This document shows, piece after piece, positions 6,936-13,370 of a stretch of DNA of 20,373 bases. The position numbers were made by a program, and so were the translations under genes. Location: NCBI GenBank assembly GCA_002792275.1, contig PFOA01000007.1, positions 1 through 20,373 on the forward strand. Reading direction: 5' to 3'. The DNA is from Candidatus Saccharibacteria bacterium CG_4_10_14_0_2_um_filter_52_9. GTDB taxonomy: Bacteria > Patescibacteriota > Saccharimonadia > Saccharimonadales > UBA4665. The notes under the pieces were generated by a model. The model was not told the DNA's origin, did no database searches, and was given only the letters and a program-made list of their open reading frames with translations. Every line of letters starts with the position of its first letter. Positions within the stretch are counted from its first letter, which is position 1.

Positions 6936-7561
6936 TGGCTCGCGACCGACAATCAATTGTAAAAATGAGCCGCCGCGAAGGCTATGCTCTGCATCCCAAG
7001 GCTCACAAATACCTGGTTAAGCGCACCTCTAAGCCCGGCCAGAACCCCAACAGCCGCGGTCCCCGCGGCGGCAACAAAACAAGTCAATACTCCCTGCAAC
7101 TGCGCGAAAAGCAAAAGGTTAAGCGCCTGTATGGCCTGCTCGAAAAGCAGTTCTCTAATCTGATGAAAGAAGCCTCGCGCCGGCAGGGCCAATCCGGCCA
7201 GAACCTTCTGCAACTACTGGAACAGCGCGCCGACAACGCCGTTTACCGCGCCGGTTTTGCCTCCTCCCGCCGGGCTGCCCGCCAGCTGGTTACGCATGGT
7301 CACTTTCTGCTCAACGACACCCGTGTCGACATTCCATCCATCCGCCTCAAGCCAGGTGATGTGCTGACCGCCCGCCCACACAGCCTCAAAACCGAATACT
7401 TCAAGAACCTTGATGATGTTAGTCCCGTTCCCAGTGAAATCCCGGGCTGGATCAAGGTCGACCGCAAGAAGACCACCCTGTCAATTACCGCTTTACCGGC
7501 TCGTGAAGATGCTGAGCCAGATATCAATGAACAGTTAATAGTAGAATACTACTCGCGCTAA
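6935..7561 (+). CDS. rpsD: 30S ribosomal protein S4 (uS4)
   Basis: A 208-residue uS4 containing an N-terminal domain with KTSQYSLQLREKQKVKRLYGLLEKQF (about residues 49-74) and an S4 RNA-binding domain around RADNAVYRAGFASSRRAARQLVTHGHFLLN (about 98-127). The last residues, NEQLIVEYYSR, match the typical VEFYSR end. S4 nucleates 30S assembly at the 16S 5' domain five-way junction and in model bacteria represses the alpha operon. The zinc-binding Cys residues seen near the N-terminus of some S4 proteins are absent. It is coupled to rpsK by a one-base overlap and followed 16 bases later by rpoA. Confidence 0.97.
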   Translation: MARDRQSIVKMSRREGYALHPKAHKYLVKRTSKPGQNPNSRGPRGGNKTSQYSLQLREKQKVKRLYGLLEKQFSNLMKEASRRQGQSGQNLLQLLEQRADNAVYRAGFASSRRAARQLVTHGHFLLNDTRVDIPSIRLKPGDVLTARPHSLKTEYFKNLDDVSPVPSEIPGWIKVDRKKTTLSITALPAREDAEPDINEQLIVEYYSR

Positions 7562-7577
7562 ATAAGGAGCCACACCA

Positions 7578-8531
7578 ATGTCAAATATTATCCACACACC
7601 CGGTCTCGTCAAAGTCGACGACCACAGCACTACCAGTGCTTCGTTTGTGATCGAGCCGCTGCATAGCGGTTACGGCATGACGCTGGGCAACTCCCTGCGG
7701 CGTGTGTTGCTGTCGAGCATATCCGGTGCCGCCATTACCTCATTTAAGATTGAGGGCGTAACCCACGAATTTACAGCTGTTCCCGGCATCAAAGAAGACG
7801 TTGTTGACATCATGCTCAACCTCAAGGGCGTCCGTTTCCGCGTATACGGCGAAGAAACCCAGAGCCTGCGCATCGTTAAGTCCGGCAAAGGCCCGGTTAC
7901 TGCTAAAGATATCCAGACCAACGCTGATGTTGAGATCGTTAACCCCGACCACCTGATTGCCATTATCGACGATGCCAAGGGCAAACTCACCATGGATCTG
8001 ACCGTTTCAATCGGCCGCGGTTACCGCACCGTCGAAGAAGGTGCCGCCAAGAAGGCCAGCGATCACGTCGCCCTGGATGCCATCTTCAGCCCCGTATTGC
8101 GCGTCCGCTACAAGGTTGAAAATACCCGTGTCGGCCAGGCTACCGACCTCGACCGCTTACTGCTTACCGTCGACACCGACGGTTCCATCACCCCGCAAGA
8201 CGCTTTCGAAGAAGCCTCGGCCATCCTGGTAAACCAGTACACAGCTCTGGCCGGTAAAACCCGCGTTGCTACCGCCGAAGTTGCTACTGAAGCCGCTGAA
8301 GGCGACAGTGAATTCGGCACCGACATGCTCGGCGATGAATCAACCGCTCTGAGCACTTCTATCGAAGATCTAAATCTGACAGCCCGCACCACCAACGCCC
8401 TGATCAACAACGAGATCCACACCATCCGCGACCTGTTTGCCCTGAACGACGCCGAACTGCGCGACCTCAAAGGTTTCGGCAGTAAAGCCCTCGACGAAGT
8501 TAAAGAGAAATTAGCGGAGTTGGAGCTCTAG
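7578..8531 (+). CDS. rpoA: DNA-directed RNA polymerase subunit alpha
   Basis: A 317-residue alpha subunit with both domains. The N-terminal dimerisation domain shows FVIEPLHSGYGMTLGNSLRRVLLSSI (about residues 23-48), the hallmark of the assembly interface. After an acidic linker near residues 235-260, the C-terminal domain (about 261-317) keeps the UP-element/activator-binding helix positions as ARTTNAL (the Arg and Asn aligned with E. coli R265 and N268 are present, while the position of K271 is Ile), and a GFGSKALDEVKEKL end. A strong AAGGAG RBS (7564-7569) precedes the ATG by eight bases. rplQ starts at the very next base after its stop. Confidence 0.97.
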   Translation: MSNIIHTPGLVKVDDHSTTSASFVIEPLHSGYGMTLGNSLRRVLLSSISGAAITSFKIEGVTHEFTAVPGIKEDVVDIMLNLKGVRFRVYGEETQSLRIVKSGKGPVTAKDIQTNADVEIVNPDHLIAIIDDAKGKLTMDLTVSIGRGYRTVEEGAAKKASDHVALDAIFSPVLRVRYKVENTRVGQATDLDRLLLTVDTDGSITPQDAFEEASAILVNQYTALAGKTRVATAEVATEAAEGDSEFGTDMLGDESTALSTSIEDLNLTARTTNALINNEIHTIRDLFALNDAELRDLKGFGSKALDEVKEKLAELEL

Positions 8532-9041
8532 ATGCACCGACACGGCTACCAAGGTCGAAAACTGCACCGCGAGCGCGATCAGCGCAACGCGCTCATTAAA
8601 GGCCTGGCCGATTCGCTGGTTAAGTACGAATCCATCGAGACTACCTTACCCAAGGCCAAAGAAGTCGTGCCCTATGTCGAAAAGCTAATCACCAAGGCAA
8701 AGAAGGGCGATCTGCATAACCGTCGCCAGGTTATTCAGGGCTTGCAAACTATTGCCAGCGCCCACAAGCTGGTAGACGAGATCGCCCCCAAGCTCTCGGG
8801 CAGGGTTAGCGGTCACCTGCGCATCGAAAAGACGGTTATGCGCCGCGGCGACAACGCCCAGCTGGCTCGTGTCAGCTTTGTAGACGACCTTAAAGCCGCA
8901 CCGGTTGCTAAAGCCGCCGTCAAGCCAGTACCGGAAGCACCCAAGCCTAAACCTGCGGCTAAACCAGCCGCCAAGAAGCCTGCTGCCAAAAAGCCAGCCG
9001 CCAAGCCTAAGGCCAAAGTCGCCGCCAAGGAGACCAAATAA
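8532..9041 (+). CDS. rplQ: 50S ribosomal protein L17 (bL17) with Lys/Ala/Pro-rich tail
   Basis: A 169-residue bL17. The start MHRHGYQGRKLHRERDQRNAL is close to the family's MRHR-xGRKLGRxxxHRxAL consensus, and the globular domain ends near residue 118. The remaining about 50 residues are a low-complexity tail of repeated Ala-Ala-Lys-Lys-Pro units, encoded by imperfect tandem repeats at about 8955-9020. The tail resembles that of S5. The ATG directly abuts the rpoA stop and its own stop overlaps rplM as TAATG. L17 lies near the peptide exit tunnel. Confidence 0.96.
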   Translation: MHRHGYQGRKLHRERDQRNALIKGLADSLVKYESIETTLPKAKEVVPYVEKLITKAKKGDLHNRRQVIQGLQTIASAHKLVDEIAPKLSGRVSGHLRIEKTVMRRGDNAQLARVSFVDDLKAAPVAKAAVKPVPEAPKPKPAAKPAAKKPAAKKPAAKPKAKVAAKETK

Positions 9042-9481
9042 TGAAGACCTACAGCGCCAAACCAGCCGACGTAACCCGCCAATGGTATCTGGTTGATGCC
9101 AGCGAAGCACCCCTGGGTCGCGTGGCCACCAAGGTAGCTTCTCTGTTGCTCGGCAAGGGCAAGCCACAGTTCACCAAGCACATCGATGTTGGTGATTTCG
9201 TGGTCATTATAAACGCCGAAAAGACCGTTGTCACAGGTGATAAGCTCAACAAAAAACGGTATTACCACCACAGTAGCTACCCCAGCGGTCTAAAAGAAGC
9301 CACTCTAACCGAGAAGATGGCCAAAGACCCGACCTTTGCCATTACTACCGCTGTTCGCGGCATGTTGCCGATCAATAAACTGCGTGATGTTCGTATGTTA
9401 CGCCTCAAGGTCTATCCCGGCACTGAGCACAAACACGACCCTCAGTCACCAACCCCTATATCTGTAAAGGACACTAAATAA
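9041..9481 (+). CDS. rplM: 50S ribosomal protein L13 (uL13)
   Basis: A 146-residue uL13 with MKTYSAKP at the start, WYLVDASEAPLGRVATKVASLLLGK (about residues 15-39), the GDFVVIINAEKTVVTGDKLNKKRYYHHSSYPSGLK block (about 51-85) and a VRGMLPINKLRDVRMLRLKVYPGTEHKH end. L13 is an early 50S assembly protein. It joins rplQ by a one-base overlap and is itself coupled to rpsI, the standard rplM-rpsI pair; here it is fused onto the end of the alpha operon. Confidence 0.97.
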   Translation: MKTYSAKPADVTRQWYLVDASEAPLGRVATKVASLLLGKGKPQFTKHIDVGDFVVIINAEKTVVTGDKLNKKRYYHHSSYPSGLKEATLTEKMAKDPTFAITTAVRGMLPINKLRDVRMLRLKVYPGTEHKHDPQSPTPISVKDTK

Positions 9482-9879
9482 TGGCTAAAGACTCATACTT
9501 CTACGCGCTTGGGCGCCGCAAAAGCGCCACCGCTCGCGTCCGCCTAAAACCCGGCAAAGGCGTAATAACTATCAATGGCAAACCGGCTGCCGAGTACTTT
9601 GCCGAAAGTAAATACCTGCTGGCCAAGCTGCAGCAACCATTTGTAGTACTCGATAATGTCGACAAGTTCGACGTTAGCGCTGTAGTGTCCGGCGGTGGTC
9701 ACGAAGGCCAAACCGAAGCTATCCGTCTCGGCATCAGCAAAGCTATGGTTGTTATGAACGAAGACCTCAAAAGCACCCTCAAGCGCTCCGACCTGCTCAG
9801 CCGCGACTCCCGCGAAAAAGAACGCAAGAAGTTCGGCCTCAAGGGCGCCCGTAAACAGCGCCAGTTCACTAAGCGCTAG
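9481..9879 (+). CDS. rpsI: 30S ribosomal protein S9 (uS9)
   Basis: A 132-residue uS9 with YALGRRKSATARVRLKPGKG near the start, the VSGGGHEGQTEAIRLGISKAMV block (about residues 70-91) and the conserved basic end FGLKGARKQRQFTKR, whose last Arg contacts the P-site tRNA anticodon loop. Length is normal. It is the last gene of the ribosomal-protein run: 4 bases after its stop a long perfect inverted repeat begins, followed by a new promoter. Confidence 0.97.
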   Translation: MAKDSYFYALGRRKSATARVRLKPGKGVITINGKPAAEYFAESKYLLAKLQQPFVVLDNVDKFDVSAVVSGGGHEGQTEAIRLGISKAMVVMNEDLKSTLKRSDLLSRDSREKERKKFGLKGARKQRQFTKR

Positions 9880-9882
9880 TCA

Positions 9883-9961
9883 CAACAAAACCAGCCGGAT
9901 TATACCCGCTCACCAAGTGGCTGCACTACGGTTCGCGGACATAATCCGGCTGGTTTTGTTG
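9883..9961 (+). terminator. Large hairpin (21-bp perfect stem) after rpsI
   Basis: Positions 9883-9903 are perfectly complementary to 9941-9961 (21 bp, core AACCAGCCGGATTAT), with a 37-base loop in which CCGC (9906-9909) can pair with GCGG (9935-9938). Because the GC-rich core is flanked by AACAAAA and TTTTGTT, it could act as a bidirectional terminator for the ribosomal operon. The length is well beyond that of an ordinary intrinsic terminator, and its final bases form part of the -35 of the next promoter. Confidence 0.6.
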
Positions 9962-9987
9962 ACAGTCTATGCCTAGGAGTGTATATT
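9959..9987 (+). promoter_or_regulatory. Near-consensus promoter of the trpS leader region
   Basis: TTGACA (9959-9964, perfect) and TATATT (9982-9987, five of six) are 17 bases apart. The start is predicted at about 9994-9995, the A of the leader-peptide ATG. It is the best sigma-70-type promoter in the window, and its -35 overlaps the 3' arm of the preceding hairpin. Confidence 0.75.
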
Positions 9988-9994
9988 AGCTTTC

Positions 9995-10069
9995 ATGTTA
10001 GTAGCACATAACAACCAGTATTGGTTTACCGACACATCCCGTGGCGGTAGTTTCGCTGTGCTTGCATAA
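9995..10069 (+). CDS. Candidate leaderless 24-residue leader peptide with Tyr-Trp-Phe
   Basis: An ATG at 9995 falls exactly where the strong upstream promoter should start transcription and opens 24 codons ending in TAA (10067-10069). The peptide starts MLVAHNN and carries Gln8-Tyr9-Trp10-Phe11, with the Trp codon TGG at 10022-10024. It is followed 26 bases later by an intrinsic terminator, then the RBS of the next gene. The Trp codon lies just before the 5' arm of a hairpin (10027-10035 with 10041-10049), as expected for a sensor peptide. Translation is not demonstrated; alternatives are an arrest peptide sensing a drug, or chance overlap with a structured RNA. Confidence 0.5.
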   Translation: MLVAHNNQYWFTDTSRGGSFAVLA

Positions 10070-10095
10070 ATCACACCAAATCAAGAAACAAAAAC

Positions 10096-10116
10096 CCGCC
10101 ACACAGGCGGTTTTTT
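10096..10116 (+). terminator. Intrinsic terminator of the leader
   Basis: CCGCC, loop ACACA, GGCGG and then TTTTTT (10111-10116): a textbook rho-independent terminator, preceded by an A-tract. It stands only eight bases before the AAGGAG RBS (10125-10130) of the next gene, a position typical of regulated termination rather than of an operon end. Confidence 0.85.
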
Positions 10117-10136
10117 AATTTAAGAAGGAGAACAAA

Positions 10137-10580
10137 ATGGTAGTGCAAACAGTAGAAATCGGTGCTATGAAGGTCGCCTTGCCGCATCCTAAGGGTCTTA
10201 CGCCCGAGCAACAGTTAATGAAAGCGGACAGGCTTTTGGGGGATATCGGAACTATGGCAATTCTGGAAGGCAGTAAAGGCGCTTCTGATTTAGTCAGAGC
10301 TTTGGGGAGAGAGTCCGAGGTTCACGAAACCTACCCCGAAGTCTTAAGGGCGTCTTTGGATTCAGGTAAAGCCTCCGTTTTAATGCTGCGAGGAGCAGAC
10401 GGCTTGCCGGTTACGCATGAAATACTGCCTGCCAAATCGGAAGTTGAGGATCCTGTAGAGATCAGCAACCTACAAGTAGCCATACGCCCGAACCGCGCAT
10501 TGAGCGTCAGGGTAGACTACCCAGAAGACGATGGTATTGTCAGTTTCGCCATACTATCGGCGATAGAGAGGCGCTTTTGA
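10137..10580 (+). CDS. Unrecognised protein, first gene after the attenuator
   Basis: A 147-residue, apparently soluble, mildly acidic protein with no signal peptide or membrane segment. I do not recognise a family. Visible features are a helical region around residues 20-66 (EQQLMKADRLLGDIGTMAIL onward) and a more beta-like second half (about 75-147). The ATG is supported by a perfect AAGGAG six bases upstream. It is separated from rpsI by an attenuator-like leader and from trpS by 31 bases, so it is probably co-transcribed with trpS. If the leader responds to tryptophan or charged tRNA-Trp, this product may belong to the same response, but nothing in the sequence shows its function. Its codon choice is less C-rich at third positions than that of the ribosomal genes. 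Confidence 0.75.
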   Translation: MVVQTVEIGAMKVALPHPKGLTPEQQLMKADRLLGDIGTMAILEGSKGASDLVRALGRESEVHETYPEVLRASLDSGKASVLMLRGADGLPVTHEILPAKSEVEDPVEISNLQVAIRPNRALSVRVDYPEDDGIVSFAILSAIERRF

Positions 10581-10611
10581 CAGCCTATCCGCTATAATAA
10601 GGATTAATAGC

Positions 10612-11628
10612 ATGAGTAAACCAGTAATTCTAACCGGCCTGAGAGCCAACAATGATCTCCATATAGGTAACTATTTAGGAGCCTTGTTGCCTATGGTTGA
10701 TATGGCGCGGGAGAAGGGCGGGGAATACCAGGTTAATTTGTTTATTCCTGATTTGCACAGCTTCACTACCCCGATTGATCATGACAAACTACAGGCAGGC
10801 ATTATGCAGAATTTGCGGGTTTTTGCCGCGGCTGGCCTGCCCCTGGATAATCCGGATGTTCATATTTACCGGCAAAGTTATGTGCCGGCGCACAGCGAAC
10901 TGACTTGGATCCTTGATTGCTTTACCGGCTTGGGCGAGATGAGCCGCATGACACAGTTTAAAGATAAGTCCGGCAGTCTGGGCGATGATCGAATCAGCCT
11001 GGGGCTGTTCAACTACCCTGTTTTAATGGCGGCTGATATTTTGCTCTATTGCGCGGAGTACGTGCCGGTTGGTGATGACCAAAGCCAGCACCTTGAGTTT
11101 ACGCGCGATATTGCCGAGCGGTTGAATAGCCGGTTCGGTGATCTGTTTGTCCTGCCAAAATCTGTCAAAGAACAGCATGAGTTCTTTAATAAAGACCAGG
11201 GTCTGCGTATCAAAGATCTGGCCGATCCTAGCAAGAAGATGAGCAAATCTGATGATACCGGCAAAGGCGTGATCTTTATGACCGACAGCCCTGACGAAGT
11301 CCGCAAAAAGATCATGTCCGCCACAACCGATAGCATCGGCAAAGTGGCACACGATTATGACAAGCAGGCCGGCGTGGCGAATTTGCTGGATATTTTGCAG
11401 TTGTTTGGCGGCAATCCGGACGACTTTATCGGCCAGGATCAGTACGGACCGCTTAAAACGGCCGTGGCCGAGGCGGTGGCCGATTTTCTTGCCAAGTTCC
11501 AGGCTGATCTGGCCAAGGTCGATGATCAGGCTATTCTGACTAAACTAGCAGCGTCTGAAGAACAGATGAATCTCCAAGCCAACGTCACTCTTCTCAAAGT
11601 TCAAAAAGCCGTTGGCTTGAGGGCCTAA
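10612..11628 (+). CDS. trpS: Tryptophanyl-tRNA synthetase
   Basis: A 338-residue class Ic synthetase, normal length for bacterial TrpRS, charging tRNA-Trp. The ATP-binding signature appears as HIGN (residues 17-20, within LHIGNYLGAL) and as KMSKS (209-213). The region LDCFTGLGEMSRMTQFKDKS (about 101-120) and the segment YPVLMAADILLY followed by VPVGDDQSQHLEFTRDIAER (about 135-170) are diagnostic for TrpRS over TyrRS. An AAGGA RBS (10599-10603) sits eight bases before the ATG. It lies downstream of the Tyr-Trp-Phe leader peptide and the unknown gene, and overlaps the pseudouridine synthase start by one base (TAATG). A tRNA-Trp gene is present at 20171-20247. Confidence 0.96.
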   Translation: MSKPVILTGLRANNDLHIGNYLGALLPMVDMAREKGGEYQVNLFIPDLHSFTTPIDHDKLQAGIMQNLRVFAAAGLPLDNPDVHIYRQSYVPAHSELTWILDCFTGLGEMSRMTQFKDKSGSLGDDRISLGLFNYPVLMAADILLYCAEYVPVGDDQSQHLEFTRDIAERLNSRFGDLFVLPKSVKEQHEFFNKDQGLRIKDLADPSKKMSKSDDTGKGVIFMTDSPDEVRKKIMSATTDSIGKVAHDYDKQAGVANLLDILQLFGGNPDDFIGQDQYGPLKTAVAEAVADFLAKFQADLAKVDDQAILTKLAASEEQMNLQANVTLLKVQKAVGLRA

Positions 11629-12491
11629 TGAGTAACATCGAAATTAGCCGGGTCGAGCGGCTTGACCAGTATGTGATCCGGCAAATGCCCAGCCTGAGCC
11701 GTGGTTATGCCACCAAGCTGATTCACCGAGGCAGTGTGCGTGTCAACGGCGAGCCTCAGCTAAAAGCCGGCTACAAGATCCGGGCCACCGACAAGATCGC
11801 CATTGAGTACGACGAGAATAAAGAACTGGTCATTGCCGACATTGAATTGCCGGTCATTTATGAAGACGATGGCTGCGTGGTGATCAATAAGCCGCTCGGT
11901 CTGCTGACGCACAGCAAGGGGCCGTTTAACCCCGAACCGACGGCCGAATCGTGGTTGCGCAGTCGCCTTAAGGCCAAGGCGATGGACGGCGAGCGGGCCG
12001 GCATCGTACACCGGTTGGACAGAGCCACCAGCGGCGTCATGATCCTTGCCAAAACACCGTCTGCCCTGAGTTGGCTACAAAAGCAGTTCTCCCAGCGCAA
12101 AGTAAAAAAGAGCTATGTGGCGGTGGCAGAAGGCGTTTTTAAGGAACCGGAGGCGATTATTGATATGCCGATTGAGCGCAATCCCAAAAAGCCGCAGACT
12201 TTCCGGGTCGGCAGTAATGGCAAATCGGCAGTTACAGCCTATAAAGTACTAAAAACCAACGATCAGCACAGTCTGGTTCAACTAAAGCCCACCACCGGAC
12301 GCACCCACCAACTGCGCGTTCATCTTGAGGAACTGGGGCATCCCATACTGGGCGACACCTTTTACGGCGGCCGGTCCGCCGATCGGCTGTTCCTGCATGC
12401 CCAAAGCCTCGAATTGACCCTACCGAATAAAGATCGTCGAACCTTTGAAGTGCCGGTTCCGAAAGTATTTGCCGAGCAAGTAAAATCATGA
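11628..12491 (+). CDS. RluA-family pseudouridine synthase with S4 domain
   Basis: A 287-residue enzyme converting uridine to pseudouridine in structured RNA, most likely 23S rRNA. The N-terminal S4 RNA-binding domain spans about residues 6-62 (RLDQYVIRQMPSLSRGYATKLI). The catalytic domain has the VVINKPLGLLTH motif (about 84-95), the active-site motif HRLDRATSG (128-136, catalytic Asp131) and the downstream GRTHQLRVHLEELGHPILGDTFYG block. This order fits RluD/RluC-like proteins; I do not choose among them. It overlaps trpS by one base and the next gene by four (ATGA), so all three are translationally coupled. Confidence 0.92.
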   Translation: MSNIEISRVERLDQYVIRQMPSLSRGYATKLIHRGSVRVNGEPQLKAGYKIRATDKIAIEYDENKELVIADIELPVIYEDDGCVVINKPLGLLTHSKGPFNPEPTAESWLRSRLKAKAMDGERAGIVHRLDRATSGVMILAKTPSALSWLQKQFSQRKVKKSYVAVAEGVFKEPEAIIDMPIERNPKKPQTFRVGSNGKSAVTAYKVLKTNDQHSLVQLKPTTGRTHQLRVHLEELGHPILGDTFYGGRSADRLFLHAQSLELTLPNKDRRTFEVPVPKVFAEQVKS

Positions 12492-13348
12492 AGAATCTAG
12501 TGCTTCACGATGCCACCAGACGGCAGCTGGATGATTATTTGACCGCGCCGGCACATGCCCTGCTGCTAGTCGGGCCTATGGGCAGTGGCAAGTTACAACT
12601 GGCCACCCGACTGGCCGAAGCGGTATTGGAACTGCCGGCAGGCAGTTTTGATGACAATCCGTACATCACGGTTATCAGTGTCGAACCCGATAAAAAACTT
12701 ATCGCCATAGAAGCGGTGCGCCAATTAGAGAAGTTTCTAGCCCTGAAAGTGCCGGGACAAAGCGGGCATGACCGGGCAATTATTATTGAAGATGCCCACC
12801 TGTTAAGCCACGAAGCCCAAAATGCGCTACTGAAAACGCTGGAAGAGCCGCCCAAAGGCACGATTTTGATCCTGACAGCCAGCCACGAGCAGGCCCTCCT
12901 GCCGACTATCCGGTCGCGCGCCCAGTCTATTACCGTTAACCGGCCGGCCCGCGAAGCTTTAGAGACGCACTTTGCCTCACAACACGCCAAAGAAGCGATA
13001 GCCAAGGCTTACGCTGTCAGTGGCGGCCTGCCGGGTCTGATGCACGGCCTATTAAGTGATAGCGAGCATCCTCTGGCTCAAGCTACGGCTCGTGCCCGCC
13101 AACTCTTAAGCCAGACAACCTATGAGCGGCTATTGGCCGTCGATGAACTGTCTAAACAACGCGACATGGCCATTGGCACAGCCTTTATTCTGCAGCAAAT
13201 GGCCCATGTCAGCCTGCAGACAGCCCAAGGCGTGACCGCCAAAAAGTGGCAAGCCATTCTGAGCGCCGCTTATCAAGCCGGCGAGGCTCTGACCAACAGT
13301 GCCCAGCCCAAGCTGGCGCTGACTCAACTGATGTTATCGTTGCAATGA
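12488..13348 (+). CDS. DNA polymerase III delta-prime-like AAA+ subunit (HolB-like)
   Basis: A 286-residue AAA+ protein of the clamp-loader group. Residues 29-37 form a Walker A (GPMGSGKLQ), 98-104 a Walker B-like IIIEDAH, and 112-122 the typical NALLKTLEEPP; the sensor/Arg-finger motif usually written Ser-Arg-Cys reads SRA (143-145). The C-terminal about 120 residues would form the collar domain. The Cys cluster of the zinc module found in gamma/tau and many delta-prime subunits is absent. It probably loads the sliding clamp as the delta-prime partner. The ATGA overlap with the pseudouridine synthase gene indicates coupling. A shortened DnaX is a less likely alternative. Confidence 0.85.
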   Translation: MKNLVLHDATRRQLDDYLTAPAHALLLVGPMGSGKLQLATRLAEAVLELPAGSFDDNPYITVISVEPDKKLIAIEAVRQLEKFLALKVPGQSGHDRAIIIEDAHLLSHEAQNALLKTLEEPPKGTILILTASHEQALLPTIRSRAQSITVNRPAREALETHFASQHAKEAIAKAYAVSGGLPGLMHGLLSDSEHPLAQATARARQLLSQTTYERLLAVDELSKQRDMAIGTAFILQQMAHVSLQTAQGVTAKKWQAILSAAYQAGEALTNSAQPKLALTQLMLSLQ

Positions 13349-13351
13349 TTA

Positions 13352-13360
13352 TGGTATAAT
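13352..13360 (+). promoter_or_regulatory. Extended -10 promoter of the TPR gene (leaderless)
   Basis: TGG followed by a perfect TATAAT (13355-13360); no good -35 at 16-18 bases, as is tolerable for extended -10 promoters. The start is predicted at 13367, four bases before the ATG, and no Shine-Dalgarno is present. Confidence 0.6.
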
Positions 13361-13370
13361 TGTAGTAATT

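Larger units (their letters stand above)
9995..10116 (+). promoter_or_regulatory. Putative transcription attenuator / structured leader upstream of an unknown gene and trpS
   Basis: Mutually exclusive pairings are visible. Protector 1:2 pairs TACCG-a-CAC (10027-10035) with GTG-g-CGGTA (10041-10049). Antiterminator 2:3 pairs GTGGCGG (10041-10047) with CCGCCAC (10096-10102), seven perfect pairs. Terminator 3:4 pairs CCGCC (10096-10100) with GGCGG (10106-10110) ahead of six Ts. An additional hairpin AACCA/TGGTT (10013-10017, 10022-10026) and an outer helix AGCACA/TGTGCT (10003-10008, 10057-10062) form a three-way junction, so a riboswitch-like aptamer is an alternative to ribosome-mediated control. 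I match it to no known riboswitch class. Confidence 0.55.

Noticed and set aside
9995..10116. SRP RNA, tmRNA or 6S RNA between rpsI and the unknown gene
   Set aside because: The size would suit a small RNA, but the SRP GGAA-tetraloop core, tRNA-like ends of tmRNA and the 6S bubble are not visible; a regulatory leader fits better.
10577..10598. TTGACA and TATAAT upstream of trpS
   Set aside because: Both hexamers are perfect but only 10 bases apart, too close for one promoter; a start downstream of this -10 would also remove the AAGGA used by trpS.
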